Shown piece after piece: positions 48,250-60,449 of a DNA stretch of 64,000 bases; positions within the stretch are counted from its first letter, which is position 1, and each line of letters opens with the position of its first letter. Origin of the DNA: Anaspis maculata (lineage: Eukaryota; Arthropoda; Insecta; Coleoptera; Scraptiidae); the NCBI GenBank assembly GCA_949128115.1, contig OX421966.1, positions 35,853,042 to 35,917,041 of the forward strand. Reading direction: 5' to 3'. The notes under the pieces were generated by a model. That model saw only the letters and a list, made by a program, of their open reading frames with translations, ran no database searches and was not told the origin of the DNA. The translations under genes and the position numbers were made by a program.

Positions 48250-51200
48250 AAAGCTCTTCACCAAAGTCAATCGAATGTAACTACTATGTACTGCCTCCCA
48301 GCCCTCTTGTGGGTCTCGAGAGATTTGCAACCCCCTTTTGGGGGCCCTTTTGAGCTAGCTTTCAGCTGGCATGTAGCACCTTCCTCCTTCCTGTTACAGG
48401 CTACAGGAGTTCTGACATAAGAGTTGATAATTTATAAAGTAAAACGCATCACACGTTAAGATAATTATATATTTTTCTGAACAGAGCAAGCTATTCTCAA
48501 TTTTGGAGCCTAAAATGGCGTGCAGCAAACGTCGGTGTCGCTTTCATAAAGTGGTCAAAGAAAAGAAATATTTTCACGTCTTTCCAAACCAACCCCGTGT
48601 ATTTATCAACTATGTGCTTTTTCCATTTTGCTCCGTAATTTCTCCGTTTGCATCCATTATTACACGAAAAACCACTTAGGTTTTGTTTTTGTTAAAAATG
48701 GCAGTTCTCAACTGAGTCATGATCGGAGAGGCAGGGAGCGTAAATGTTCATGTTATTTTGATAAGTGAGCGATCCGGTTGCGGTATTTAGACAAGTGATC
48801 GCAGATCACTTCAAGTAAGTGTTACTGTGGCATTAAAGCGAATATTTTGACTTCATTCCAACATACAACAGACAATACAGTAATGTCACGTTGATGTTAT
48901 GAGCCTTGCTTGTATCGAGAACGTTTTGGCGGCAAATTTTAGACAGCCGACAAAAAATCTGTAAAGTACCCAAAACATGTCACTTTTCAGTAATAAAAAA
49001 ATATATGCCCTAATGTTCTGCTGGCAAGTGTGCCTAATGCTACTACTATCCCAGTTTTTCGGGACTCACCAGCAAGCGAAATTTTCGTTGATCCACTAAT
49101 TCGCACTTCATCAATGACCAAATCCAGAGTTAATCGGGTGAAGAAAGCCTCCTGGGGGTGATTTATTGACGTCTAAAAATAGGCGTCATGCGAAAAATTC
49201 CCACTCATTACTTAATTAATTTTTCACGGCAAAGGATCGATAGACGCGAAGGCAAAACTGGCTGAAAGAAGACCGCCGGGGTGCTCATTAGTCATTAAGA
49301 AGCTTGCGCTCTGCCTTTACTTTGTAAGGCCGCCTTCTTGAAAAAAATATTCTATTCAGTGAAGAACTTGCAATATAGAAGTTAAACTTGATTTTTACGA
49401 CGTAAAAGCAACTAAATCTTTAGTCATGGCTAGGCTCGCGGAAAGAGAGTGTGTGGCAGTGAAACAAGGTATAGACAGTTTTCAAGTTTCCAGTGTAACA
49501 GAGTTTCGAACAAGCCGGTACCCAAAGTACGTACTGCAGTCGCCTAGGTGTTCGTGTCTCTAGTTTTGATATTAGCTCGTCAAAAGGGCCTGGGTCTCTG
49601 CTTTACAGACTAAATAATTGAAGGTGTTCAAGTGCATCAGAAATAGTTCCCACTCCCAGGCATAAAGGTACAGCCAGCGTAAAGTCATGATGCATAACTG
49701 ATTCTTTAAGTTTTAACGAAATTACGCACATCCGGACGCCGAGTCTCTTCGCAAAAAAAAACACTAAAAGTTATTCATTCTGCCACAAGATGTTGAAGAA
49801 TTTCACACTGGCAATTTATTCCCATGTTGGTGTTATTCTGATCGTTGAACCTAGCAAAGCTGCTGGAAAAAAAATCGAAAACAATGGACCTGTAAATTAT
49901 ATCAAATTAAACAGCACACGAATCCATAGAAATGAAAACGAAATCTGAAATCTGTTTGCGGCCTTGATGTTTCTACTTCCGGTAGAAGTGATGACTGGTG
50001 AGTTTTCCAGTATATTGAGTAGATATGTGAAAACTTCTCTTACCGTCTAAAAACTCACAAACTACCCTCCACAGACAAAAATAAGCAAGCAACAAGAGCA
50101 ACGGTACCTATATTACACGACCTTTCGACCTTTATTCGCAGCCGAGCGCCAAATGACTTATTTTCTCCGGTTTCCTTTTAATAACACCGCAGCTTATGTG
50201 TCTTCTGTGTATGTGGAAATGCCAGATTGGCCTGTCTTTGAACAACACCACCACGACCGGGTCCCTTATAACACAAAGTCGGGTAGGCAGGGCAGAGAGA
50301 AAAAAATCTCATTTCCAGCGTGACACTTCTTTGACGTGCGACGCTGGTGTGGAGACGTGCTCCAACTGGCAATGCCGGAAGATGGGGGAGAAGGAAGAGG
50401 AGGACCGGCCCGACAGCCGCCTCTGATAATTGCCACTTCTTCGATCATTGAAAACTCTGAGCGGTATACAATCCATCCGTCCGTCGCCCTATCTCGATGG
50501 AGAGACTCTCATTCGGCCCACTTCATCTTACACGGCACCACCACAAGAGAGAAGAGAGCCCGAGCGACCACGTGCGACCTCAAAGAGCTCGCCCGGTTAC
50601 CACGACGGTCGTTTATACCGTGCGGCTATACAAATGCACACGGTGTTGTGTCACATTCCTATCGATTCAACGACTTCGACGATTTGTGCTAGAGAAAATG
50701 CTTTCATCCACCAGCTTTTACATAATCCTTCGGGCTACTAGAGCAATGAGCAATGAATCATATCAATTATCAATTGACGTGTCTAGCGAAACGAAATGTA
50801 AGAGACGGAATTATGTCCAAGTGTGTGTGAAAAAAAGATAGAGCTATGGATGCGCGATACGTTTGTGGCGACCTTGGAGTAGTTTTTCTATTTTTATTGT
50901 TGGCACCAATGACGGAAACTATGGGAGTATGGGAACTGTTTATTCCAAACTTACTTGGGGTTGTGTCTTCTTCCCAGGTCAATTTGTCTGTCTTTGTGAC
51001 GTATGCCCACTATTTTTATGCTGTAATTCGCGTTATTGAGGGTACGAATCAAAGTACAAGTAAATAGTCAGTAAATAGTAATTATCTGAAAACTGACGTT
51101 GTATTGACAACAATAATAGTGGTACCAAAAGGCCAAAGTCAACCAAGTTTGCATTTTGAGTTTTTTTTGTTGAAGGATATGTGCACTGTAACAGAAGAAC

Positions 51201-54135
51201 GGATTGTTGAAAGCCGCTGTTGCAGGAATCAAAAGACAAGGTCAACTGGCCGGCGAACCGACCAAGCGTCAGCGATTTCTGCGATTACCTAGCGGAGAAA
51301 AATGTGACGTATGACGGACGTGACTATTAGCGAATGATCTGTCACCGTCAGGACCACAGACAGCCGCGTCAACTGACTACTCCCACACCTTTTACTGCTT
51401 GACACAGGCGCAGACCAAAGCCGCTTTCCATTCAATAAATCGAGTAACTTGGAATAGCTTCAACTGATCCGTTACCATAGAAACACGGCTCGATTTGATC
51501 TACCCAGGGTAATTGAATCAGTTGAATGGAAGACGGCTCAGGTGTAGCGAGATCTGTCAATAGATCTTGTGACGACTCAAATTTGAGCGAGCCAAGTCCG
51601 GCCCTGCCTGTGCCGAATGCGCAGAGCAGTGACTTTGGAATGGCGGTAGTGGCGGCTCTGGCATACGTCACAAACGAACAGTCGTCGTAAAATGTCAAGC
51701 GTGACTATGTCGAGCTAACACAAATTGAGCTTCGCGGCCGCCCTACCAGCAATTCCAGATGAGAGATTTGCGGTTGATTTTAGTGCGAGGCTAAAACTCG
51801 TGTTTCAGGTCGCTAAATGGGGGGCAAAATTCGGGGTCCATGCAAGCAAGCACCACCGATTCGCACCGCACGGACCAGTAACAAGATGGTGGCGGAGACG
51901 CCATGACACCTGAAGTAGCGTGCCTCGCGCCGACCACAGTGCAGCCCTGGGGCGTCTCCTTCCGTTCCAGCTCAAACTCCGGCGAGCCTACTCGTCCAAT
52001 GTGCAATATTGCTGTCGGCCTCACCTGTTCTTTCGTTATTCTCTTACTTTACTTATTTTGCTAAAATCGTAAATCCCCGTTGTTGAGTGTTGACCTTAAC
52101 CGGACAGCTTTCAGCCTCCGGTTAGCTTATTGTTCATATTATTTTGTGTCTTCAGCATATAATCTTGGCAGTGCCTGCCACACTAGTTAATCTACGCCTG
52201 TGTGGCTCACAGTTGATCAAGGTCGTTGACCTCGAAGTAAATTTATTGTTATTGCTGCTTTACATGTTGTCGAGGCCCAGTAATCTGCTGGTATTCTGTT
52301 TTGTTTCAGGGCGTCAGTCAGGAGGCCTCCTGCCTTCTTCACTCCAGTTTCCGCTGCACTGCATAGAGTCACCAGGTGCGCGATGCAAGCCCTCTCCAGC
52401 GGTGGCGCCACGACGGCCGCCGGCGATCCTGGAGGGACACAGAAGCCACACCGAACGGATTTTCATCTCGAAAAGGACCTCGGTGACGCACACTTTGTTT
52501 ATGTTTCATTTCCATATCACGTAGTGTTTTAAGGGCCTTCTATCATCATCATTTGTAGCTAGGTTGCAGTCTTAACATTAGATTGTATCCTAGGCAACTT
52601 GAATACACCCCGATCTACCGAAACAAGTCTTGTTTGACTCCCTCTACCGTCCGCATTCCCAGTGCAGCCCTCGAAGAAGACGCGAACGGCAACACTGCTT
52701 TAAATTTTGCAGGGCTTTTGCCATGCCGGCGTTGCCCTGAGCGTCGGCATAGCCCTCTCCCAGCTGCCCTGAGAGGAACTGCTCTTCTGGCCCTAGGCCG
52801 GAAGGGTGGACTGTAATAATGTTTCCAATTTTACCTGTTAGGGTTCGTCAATGAAGGCGGCTCATTTCCACTTATTTTTCATAAAGTCATGCCCTTGGCT
52901 AGATAGAGACTATAGGAGGCATGATACGCTACTTTAGATAGGATATTTGAATGGATAATCTTCCAGGAGCTCCGCGGCCTTGCATACTTATAAGCAAGAG
53001 GCAAGAAAAATCATGTCTCTTCGTTGAATATTGTTTTGTGTTTCTTGCTAGAATCTGAGAAAACCCAAAAGCATCTCGAAAAGAAGTTATTCAGTGCGGT
53101 GAAAACACTCAAGAAGGAAGCACCACTTGAAGCGATATGTTTTTGCAATAATAAAAACTGAGAAAATGTGTCTTCCCCTATCATTACCGACATTTGTTTG
53201 CCTTTCACGACGGTGCGCGCTCACCATTTCCCCTTCAATAAACTACTATTCCACACTAATTACGGCGGAAGATTTAATAGGCGAGATCAAAGCCAACGTA
53301 TCGCTGCTTAACTAGTTGCCTTGGGCACAAGCCCGGGAGTTTCCGCTTCTCCCAACGCGGCATGCAAAGAAACACAACCATGATGAGCAAAAGATTAACC
53401 CGCAGTAGTTTACCAGCATTAATACCTCAGTCGAATAATAATTGGAAATAGCGCGAGAATCCAGCAACCAAAGGAGTTGCATTAATAATATTAGAGACAC
53501 CCATTATTCCTCACTTTACTCTCGCGAGTACTGGCACGGAACCAACCAACCACCTCTGATGCTGTGTGCACTTCAATTAATTGAAACGAGAAGAGAAAAC
53601 CGGGAGCAGCAATTTACAGTGTAAATGCTTTCGCACCAGTGGTTCTCAATGTTCATGGTATTCTAATTTTTATCTTTACACCACCACGTTCAAATAGTAT
53701 AAGACCAAGGAGGGCTGCGAAAAGTTACCTATGCATATCTACCTCATAAGATATATCTCGTGAGACTTGATGTTCCTTATCTAATTAGTCAGAGGAAAGC
53801 GGTCCATCACTCAAATTAATATTTCCACTTTCAATTTCCGTAAGTCACTCTGCGCTTGGGAGTCTCTGGTGCGCATAGCCGAAGATAGAAGACGACTGTC
53901 TCGCAGTGAGGTGCCGTTCCCACCGCATTCTTTTGTCAAATTACTAACAAAAGCGCCCGAATCCATCTTGTAATTAACGTCAAAGTGAGCCATTTCGCTT
54001 TGCAACAATCGTTTCAAACACTCACTCACATATACGACATACGTATAGATACGTAGGTAGGTATAAACCAACAGACTATGCCCTGTGCCAGTCCAAATCT
54101 TGCTCCTTTAGACGTCGTCGTCCATTTCGTCGCCG
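48250..54135. other. Non-coding sequence, no supported gene
   Basis: Frames at 50178-50841 overlap in all three plus registers in a GC-richer patch, which is typical of composition and not of coding. A lone hAT-like tip (CAGGGCCGGACTTGGC on the minus strand, 51591-51606) has no partner. TTCTGTTTTGTTTCAG at about 52294-52309 looks like a good 3' splice site, but the frame after it has no known domain. AT-rich words such as CTTAATTAATTTTTC (49211) could be homeodomain sites. Confidence 0.4.
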
Positions 54136-54151
54136 AGGATTAATTAATCCT
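54136..54151. promoter_or_regulatory. 16-bp perfect palindrome AGGATTAATTAATCCT
   Basis: The palindrome contains two back-to-back GGATTA/TAATCC words, the preferred site of K50 homeodomain proteins (Bicoid, Orthodenticle/Otx, Pitx classes), joined through a TAAT core. It sits in a CpG-richer stretch 12 bp before a perfect hairpin. Regulatory function is inferred. Confidence 0.35.
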
Positions 54152-54163
54152 GGAAACAACAGG

Positions 54164-54196
54164 CAAGTGGCGAGCGATCATTTCGCTCGCCACTTG
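54164..54196. repeat. Perfect 13-bp-stem hairpin
   Basis: CAAGTGGCGAGCG (54164-54176), a 7-nt loop ATCATTT, then CGCTCGCCACTTG (54184-54196). The stem is GC-rich and mismatch-free. It could be a structured RNA segment or a dimeric protein-binding site. It is not followed by a T-run. Confidence 0.8.
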
Positions 54197-54766
54197 TAGG
54201 TAGGTACGCGTTTTATTTCATCAGCAGCGGGCTACACAAATGCAATTTTTAAAAGTAATATGCTCGGTAATATGCGAATGTCAACTTGCAACCACTATCA
54301 GTTTTTGCTCAGAGAGCTGATGGCAGAACTGGAATGCCAACGACCGTGAATAATTAGAGTAATAGTGAAGCAAAAACGCCGTATGTTGTGACTAATGAGA
54401 GAGTAACACCTACAGTTTGCCGTTAGCAAGGAAAAAGCGGGCATGAAATGCAATTTAGTTGGCAGCAGCATCAGAGAAAATAATGGGAATGCATCTGTAT
54501 TCTGCATGGTATACAAAGTGATGAAGAGGGGTTATGAAAAGCTAGTTCTAATTAAGAAAAATCCTGATGCATTTTTAAATTTACGCAAAGCAGTGGCTTT
54601 CAAAAGTTTAGCTTCTGGCTGTGCTCATATGAATCGTGATTGCATTGTTCCTTTCAAGAGATGTTGCAGTTTGCAGTGCGTATTTGAAATCTGAATCTAC
54701 AAAAAGTTCCGGAACCAAGTCGCATGCTTGGTCGCTGATCGTTACTTTCATTTCACCAATGACGGT
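54197..54766. other. Sequence between the hairpin and the gypsy relic
   Basis: An 83-codon plus frame (54443-54694) has coding-like composition and lies just upstream of the reverse-transcriptase relic. It may be an unrecognisable part of the same retroelement. No diagnostic motif is visible. Confidence 0.3.
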
Positions 54767-55215
54767 GAGCTTGTATCAATTCAAAGGTATGCTCTTCGGT
54801 CTCCAAAATGCATTAAGCACATTCTAGTGCCACGCCAAGCTCTAAGCACATTAAAAGATTCGAGGACTTGAGGAAATCTACTACGAGTTTAACGAAAAAA
54901 GGAAATGGGTTGAAATAGGGGTTGAAAGTAAGCCATTGACAAAGAATCGCTAAGTACGAGCACAAATACACACCGGATACCACCCTGCCAACGTTTGCAT
55001 CTTTTGGAGCAGCCATTTTTGAAAACTCCTGCAAAAAGGTAAGGCATCAAAAGGAACGGGTTAACTTTTGGAATCTAAAGCCGTCAAGCATCAGCTCTGA
55101 AATGAGAAGTCTATAATACTGGAGTTCCTCAACTTCTTTGTCAAGTGCATCTCAAACCTGAAAGACAAGACAAAAGCCTCACAAAAACAACAGCTCATTG
55201 ACAAGCAATAACAGC
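54767..55215 (+). pseudogene. Ty3/gypsy retrotransposon pol relic
   Basis: Codons at 54771-54824 read LYQFKGMLFGLQNALSTF, matching the FGL-x-NA block of Ty3/gypsy reverse transcriptases. At 55125-55172, in the same frame, FLNFFVKCISNLKDKT matches the FLGL-x-NYY...F-P-SDKT block that marks the start of the RNase H/tether region. The roughly 330-bp spacing is close to that in intact elements. Several stops lie between the two blocks, and no YLDD-type catalytic box, LTR, protease or integrase is seen. It is a dead fragment. Confidence 0.65.
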
Positions 55216-55622
55216 TGAACCCCTACGAAACTCGAGACCCAATAATGACATCAAACGTCCCTGGATGCCCAACTGAACAGGTGATAACAGATTATTGGAC
55301 CTTTCCGCAATGGAAAATACACATTCGTGCTAATCGTTCAAGATGGCACAACGATCCACAATCCACCTCCACACACTGGTCCTTATGTTGCTCTTGTTGG
55401 TAAAATCACCAGATGAAACACTAACCCAGCATCCACGTACGAGGTGCGTGAGAGCCGAAGCCAAGAGGTCAAAAAGCGTTCCAAGCTTAGTGGCCTTCTT
55501 GCAGAACGGAACGTTGTCTCGTCAGCATCCGAAAAGCGGTCACGGCAGTCAGAATCCAGTTTAGCTGTTTCTAGGTCCTGAGGAGTGCACCCCGAGATAG
55601 ATCGAAGAAGAGTGGTCACTGA
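55216..55622. other. Possible decayed retroelement sequence, not recognised
   Basis: It lies between the plus-strand gypsy relic and the minus-strand LINE relic. Overlapping short frames on both strands (55343-55564 plus, 55383-55619 minus) have no domain. Its position suggests retroelement debris. Confidence 0.3.
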
Positions 55623-55832
55623 TCACCAGAGGGTCAAAATTTGCAAGCCAAGTTCAACATCCTTCGGCATTTGGTGGCTGGAAAGTCCATACAAACGTCG
55701 TAGGAAACGTCTGCCATTGTTTTTATGGCAGTAAAGTTTTTGTGAATTATTCAACTTGAAGCACGTTGGGTTGAGAGTCACACCAAAGTACTTTACAGTA
55801 GAATGCAAAGGGAAGTCTACTGACGCTGACAA
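55623..55832 (-). pseudogene. LINE reverse-transcriptase C-terminal relic, minus strand
   Basis: The 69-codon minus frame contains VKYFGVTLNP (55767-55796) followed by an LRRLYGLS-like segment about 25 residues on. This is the arrangement VKYLGVTLD...LRKL.G that follows the polymerase core in Jockey/RTE-type non-LTR retrotransposons. The first 12 residues fit loosely as well. It is short, has no catalytic box, and lies in the opposite orientation to the gypsy relic next door. Confidence 0.5.
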
Positions 55833-57763
55833 TAAAGAATGTACCTACGTTCGCTCCTGTGTTTTGTTCAGATGGAAATCCAAAATCTTTGTCAGGTTAA
55901 TTTATGTTTCCATCAACACCATGTCAATTTCACTTTTTATCGAGCTTTTTATTGATATTCAATTCCAAACTTTGCTCTCTGTAACAAAGTTGATCGACTT
56001 CTGTACTTCGGGTTGTTGTTGTTCTGTACTTCCAACAGAAAAACTACCTGTATGAAAATTGCATGCTTTTAGTCTGAGTTTACCCTTTATTCTATAGATG
56101 TTCTAAATAAAACTGAAGTGGAACTTTGAAACATCACATTTTGGGACATTACACCAATTATTAATTATTATACAAAATTCTTCTTTCTTTATTCGAATTA
56201 AAAATATGGCATGGCTTGTGACTACAAACTCTACAATGAACTCCTACTGCTACAAACGCAAGTGCTTTTGTACGTTCTTGTATACTTATTTCTATATTAA
56301 TATGAAGTAAAATGTTCCTAATAAAAGAAGAGAGGAAATTAAGAGTGTACCTAATTTAAATTTGGGCAACATAGACGGGAGGCCTTACTAATTTTTCTCG
56401 AGCTGGGATTCCAGTAGCATGTTAATGAACTATGGATATGAATTATTAATATATTTATGCCTGTAGATAGGCATGTACCATGTACAGTGTACACCCACTA
56501 ACACCTGCAAAAATGAAAATATTCATTACCCACGTTAATACAAAGTACTAAAACTGCGTAGCGTGTTTAAACAAGTACATTTTGTTTATTTTAAACAACA
56601 CAAACATTACAACAAACAAAGTAAAATATACTTTTCACCAGTAATCAAGTTGAATTAGTATGACACTTGAACGATGGCTACTTGATGGCAGTTCTTTTCA
56701 TACCCACAGATTTTTTATCATTCTCAGGTACCGTCGAAGTCACAAATAATATGTGAAAGTGTGAGGTTTTCCATTAGCGCAACTTCTAAACATCAGGAAG
56801 AGACCATCAGTACAGAAACTGAATAAGTGAATATAGGTAGGTATAGGTATATACTTATCTAAATCAAATTGGTTTTTAGAAAACTGTGCCGTAGCCAAAA
56901 GAGTGACTAAAGAACACTCAACAATAATTACGCAATTTTATTGCGATACAAGAGAAAATAAATTCAAACACAAGAAATAGGTTTGAACTCGAGACTATAA
57001 ATGCCAGAGCAGTTTTTATTGCGTTCGATTCTAGGACGTTAAAAAATTAAATCACAAACGCAATTAATGCAAACGTTAAATGAGTTATTCACTAATTCAT
57101 TTTTTTTTTTTCGTTTTACAATTAGCCTGAGCATTTCAACTCCAGTGGATCGTTAATAACGCTTAAAAACAAATAACGAATTTACACTACTGCCTACTTG
57201 TTTTAAATTGCTTTCTGAGAGTGTTAGCCTCAAGTTTATGATATAAACAGAAGCAACCATCAAAATGTCATTACTTCCATTACATTAACAATAATTGAAT
57301 AATTTGAACAACTCTGTTTTTCTAAGAAGGTTTGTCTGAAGCTTTTTGTTCTGAATTTCTCCAACTACCTACATATATTGAACATGCTATGGAACAAAAA
57401 GCGAAACACTGCCAAAAGTGTAGACCAAACTTCAGATTGAATATGAATGAATGGAACAACTCTCGATCATCGGATGTTAATGAACCTATGGCCGTCCTTG
57501 ATATTCCATGGTGGTCCAAATATGGACATTCAGTTAGGTGCTACGACAATGAGCAACCACGACTGGTAAACTTACATGTATTTTCAGATTGACATTTTTT
57601 TTTAATGCGAAATACACGACGTTATCCGAATCAACAAAGTGAATAAAATTGGAATTGGTAATTTCATTCAGCTGTTCACGAGCTCCAAGAACTAAGCATG
57701 TTTCTAGAAGGTATATATTGAAATAATCTTGAAACTACACCACAATTTTTCTATTTTTCTTTT
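55833..57763. other. AT-rich non-coding sequence, no gene seen
   Basis: An 86-codon plus frame (57332-57592) has protein-like composition and a CQKC pair, but no family. A T-run lies at 57102-57112. Otherwise nothing is recognised. Confidence 0.4.
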
Positions 57764-57797
57764 ACCAACCGGTTTTGCCTTTCGGCATCGTCAGGGT
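57764..57797 (-). ncRNA. Decayed type I hammerhead-ribozyme-like motif
   Basis: On the minus strand the order is ACC, CTGACGA, TGCC-GAAA-GGC, AAA, ACCGGT, T, GGT. CTGACGA (57788-57794) fits the CUGANGA core. GCC-GAAA-GGC fits a short stem II with a tetraloop. ACCGGT (57768-57773) fits the minimal self-complementary stem III seen in dimer-acting hammerheads of Penelope-like elements and related retrozymes, and the following T gives the GUH cleavage triplet. GGT and ACC can close an open stem I. The second core box should read GAA but reads AAA, so the catalytic G12 is changed to A. An unpaired U also lies before stem II. It is presumably inactive. Confidence 0.5.
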
Positions 57798-58990
57798 TTG
57801 TATAATATTTAAAATATTTTCTTTTTTGGAGAAATTTGTAAAAGTTTTGACATTCATCAAAATTTGAATTTATAGCATGTTTCTCATTTTTCTCCACTGC
57901 CCCAGTTCACTTCCGATCAAAAAAATATTAAGTTAAACAATTTAGCAATGAGAGTCATTTCGTATTGATTATTCCTTTCTTCATTCAACAGCATCATCTC
58001 AAAACTAAAACCCAGAAGTCAAAGAAATACCTACTAAACACACTACAAAGTTTTGATTTGACTTTGTTTTGACTCTCGAAAACCAATGGAGAGATCGCTG
58101 ACATGCAAATCGAAACAGAATGAACAAATTATACATATGTGTAAACCTCTATTATTACACTATTGAATTGACACTATTTGTTCACTCGCTGTGACACGTC
58201 CAGGGTATCGTGGGTGTAGAGTAGGTACTCAAGTTAGGTTGGCAGATACGTATGATTGACATACCATAAATAGAGCATCAAAAACATCACGGTAAGTAGA
58301 AGTTCCTGAACAGAACAGGTGAAAAATAGCAAATTTTCACTGTTAGTCCACTGTGGTCCAGTAAAATCAAGGTTTTGAGGCGGCATCGATTTGGTTAAGT
58401 TGAAATTTGGCATAACTCAAAAGTCCCGTTAGCGCTAGCCAAATTAGGGGTAAAAAACCATCCTGCCAGAGGACTTCGAAAGAAATTCCCATTTTATTCC
58501 GCCATAAACGATCTATAACTTACTTGGTTAGTTCCGATCCAACTCTTGCAAACAACGCTAAAAGTTAGGGTTGGATTGGAAACCGAAGCTAGAAATCACT
58601 CTTATAAAGTGTCCCACGGCGAATATCTCGGAGTTTACCAACAAATATGATGGTTTTGGAAAATGTTGGATCTTCTTTTAATTTGAAAATTTAATAGCAT
58701 CGAGAATAGCATTCACTGACTCTACAATAATTATTCTACATGAATTTACTCAGCGAAAACAAAAAGTGATTATCGGGGGGAAAAAGTACAAAAGATCAAA
58801 TGAGATGTCAATGGGAACTTTCTATTCTCAAAAAGGTACCAAAAATATATTTTGAAAATCCACTTCTTCAGTCGCATCAGAAATCCCTCAAGTGGAGGGA
58901 TGCGATGCCAGCAATCCATTTTTTTCAAGTCCAGTAAAATATGTGTTAAGGGAAACTATGCCCAATTAAAAGTTATTTTTGCAACAAGCG
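57798..58990. other. Non-coding sequence, nothing recognised
   Basis: If the hammerhead relic belongs to a Penelope-like element, its body could lie here or upstream. No reverse-transcriptase or GIY-YIG motif was found on either strand. Confidence 0.4.
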
Positions 58991-59086
58991 CGGGAAGTAT
59001 CACTTTTACGCTAGCAACTGCGGTTGACTGAAAGACGCGAAGCGAAGTTCAGTCTGGCAGTTGGAGTGTGGAAAAGATACTTCCCG
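58991..59086. repeat. Imperfect hairpin with CGGGAAGTATC tips
   Basis: CGGGAAGTATC (58991-59001) and GATACTTCCCG (59076-59086) are perfect inverted tips. CAACTGC and GACTGAA boxes also pair inward, giving a 96-nt hairpin with a GC-rich apex (GACGCGAAGCG). The tips share the GCGGGAAGTA word found again at 59611-59620. Confidence 0.6.
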
Positions 59087-59590
59087 TAAAAATTAGGAGC
59101 GAGGTTAGGAATCAAGTTTTTTACACAAGCAAACGGAAAGTAACATGCATAAAAAAATAGAAACTTCAACAAAAAAAAATCAAACAGTAATTTACACAAT
59201 TCTTAATCGTAGCTCATAGCGTTGGCAACAGCTCCAAACTAGCAACCTCCGCTTGCTCCAATGTATCGTCCGGTACAAAATCTCCCATTTTGGATGACGA
59301 AATTTTCCATGAACTTATCGATTGATTTGAAATCAATTTTTCTTCCACACAAGCCTATTATATGGAAACTACGGACAGGGCTACATTACTTTAGTTGAAA
59401 CACCCCACAAGCAGAGAGAATTACAATCACTAATGCTCAAAGAAGTACCCTGCCGCCTGCCGTATCGCCACGGCGATTTCCGGCCGGATGAATAACAAAA
59501 CAAAAACTAACAAATTTCTGGTCGCTTCACTTCGTAGCAAGCTACTAACATGAATACAAGCAAAAGTTTATAATTTCAATGAAATTTCAC
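59087..59590. other. Non-coding sequence, no gene seen
   Basis: No frame or repeat is recognised between the CGGGAAGTATC hairpin and the TTTCCCGC cluster. Confidence 0.45.
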
Positions 59591-59636
59591 TTTCCCGCAC
59601 TTATTTGCGTGCGGGAAGTAAGTACTCATTTCCCGC
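59591..59636. promoter_or_regulatory. Cluster of three TTTCCCGC/GCGGGAA motifs
   Basis: TTTCCCGC at 59591-59598, GCGGGAAG at 59611-59618 and TTTCCCGC at 59629-59636. TTTCCCGC is an exact E2F/DP consensus site. Successive copies are in opposite orientation and can pair as hairpins. They may be an E2F-responsive element or simply remnants of the same repeat as the hairpin at 58991-59086. Confidence 0.3.
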
Positions 59637-60449
59637 AAGCTCACATGAAAATATATCATCTCTCAGGATCGCATAAACAATTAAAAAAGTGACATTACTG
59701 ATCATTTACAACTTTTCTTGAAAATATCTCCCAGTTGAGAATGATTGAATCCCAAGCAAAAAGACTGACAATTCCAAAGTTAACTCGTACAGTTTGTGCT
59801 CGTACTAACTACACGAGAGTTTTGAGAACATGAATATCTATCTATGTATAAATAAGAGAATTGTTTCTCGCGACTTCATGTTTTTAGAAAAAGGAGATTT
59901 GGTTTATGATACACTCAACTGATTCTTTTCAGAGAGCGAGCAATATCTTTTTCACTGAAAATGTACTGTGATCTGATTCGTAAAATGCTTCCAGGAAAAA
60001 GCCATCGACTTTTATTTCGTTGATGTGGAGTAGGAATATCCGAAAAAACAAAACAACAACAAAGCTATCGCCATCACTGAGGGGGGGGGGGGGGATTCGT
60101 GCGAAATCTTCAATTTATAACGAGTGTCCCAACAGGAAGCGACACGCAATAAATAATGAAATAAGTTCGATCATGTGGGCTCTTGATCTCAGTTATTAAT
60201 CATCTTTGATTTCATACATTTTCCAAAGAAAGTCTACTGGTTTCTTTTGATGCGGTTGTTGCAACCTTTACGATTAAACACCGGCCACGTGTACACATAG
60301 TGATTTCCTCACTTCATCACAAAGTTCTCAGTCCTAAGACTGGTTGGATGCGTACCTCCGTTCCTTCCTATCCTGCTCTATTAACCTACGCGTTTCCTTA
60401 AAGGTCGAACATCCTACACTCCTCACCATCTAGGAGCACTGGAGCAGTA
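59637..60449. other. Non-coding sequence with a G14 run
   Basis: A run of 14 G residues occupies 60081-60094, the longest homopolymer noticed here. No gene or repeat is recognised otherwise. Confidence 0.5.

Noticed and set aside
50178..50841. Three overlapping frames over 100 codons on the plus strand
   Set aside because: All three registers are open because of composition; none has a recognisable domain.
51591..51606. hAT tip CAGGGCCGGACTTGGC on the minus strand
   Set aside because: No partner end was found upstream; it may be a truncated element or chance.
57764..57797. A catalytically active hammerhead ribozyme
   Set aside because: The essential G of the GAA core is A, so activity is not expected; only a relic is claimed.
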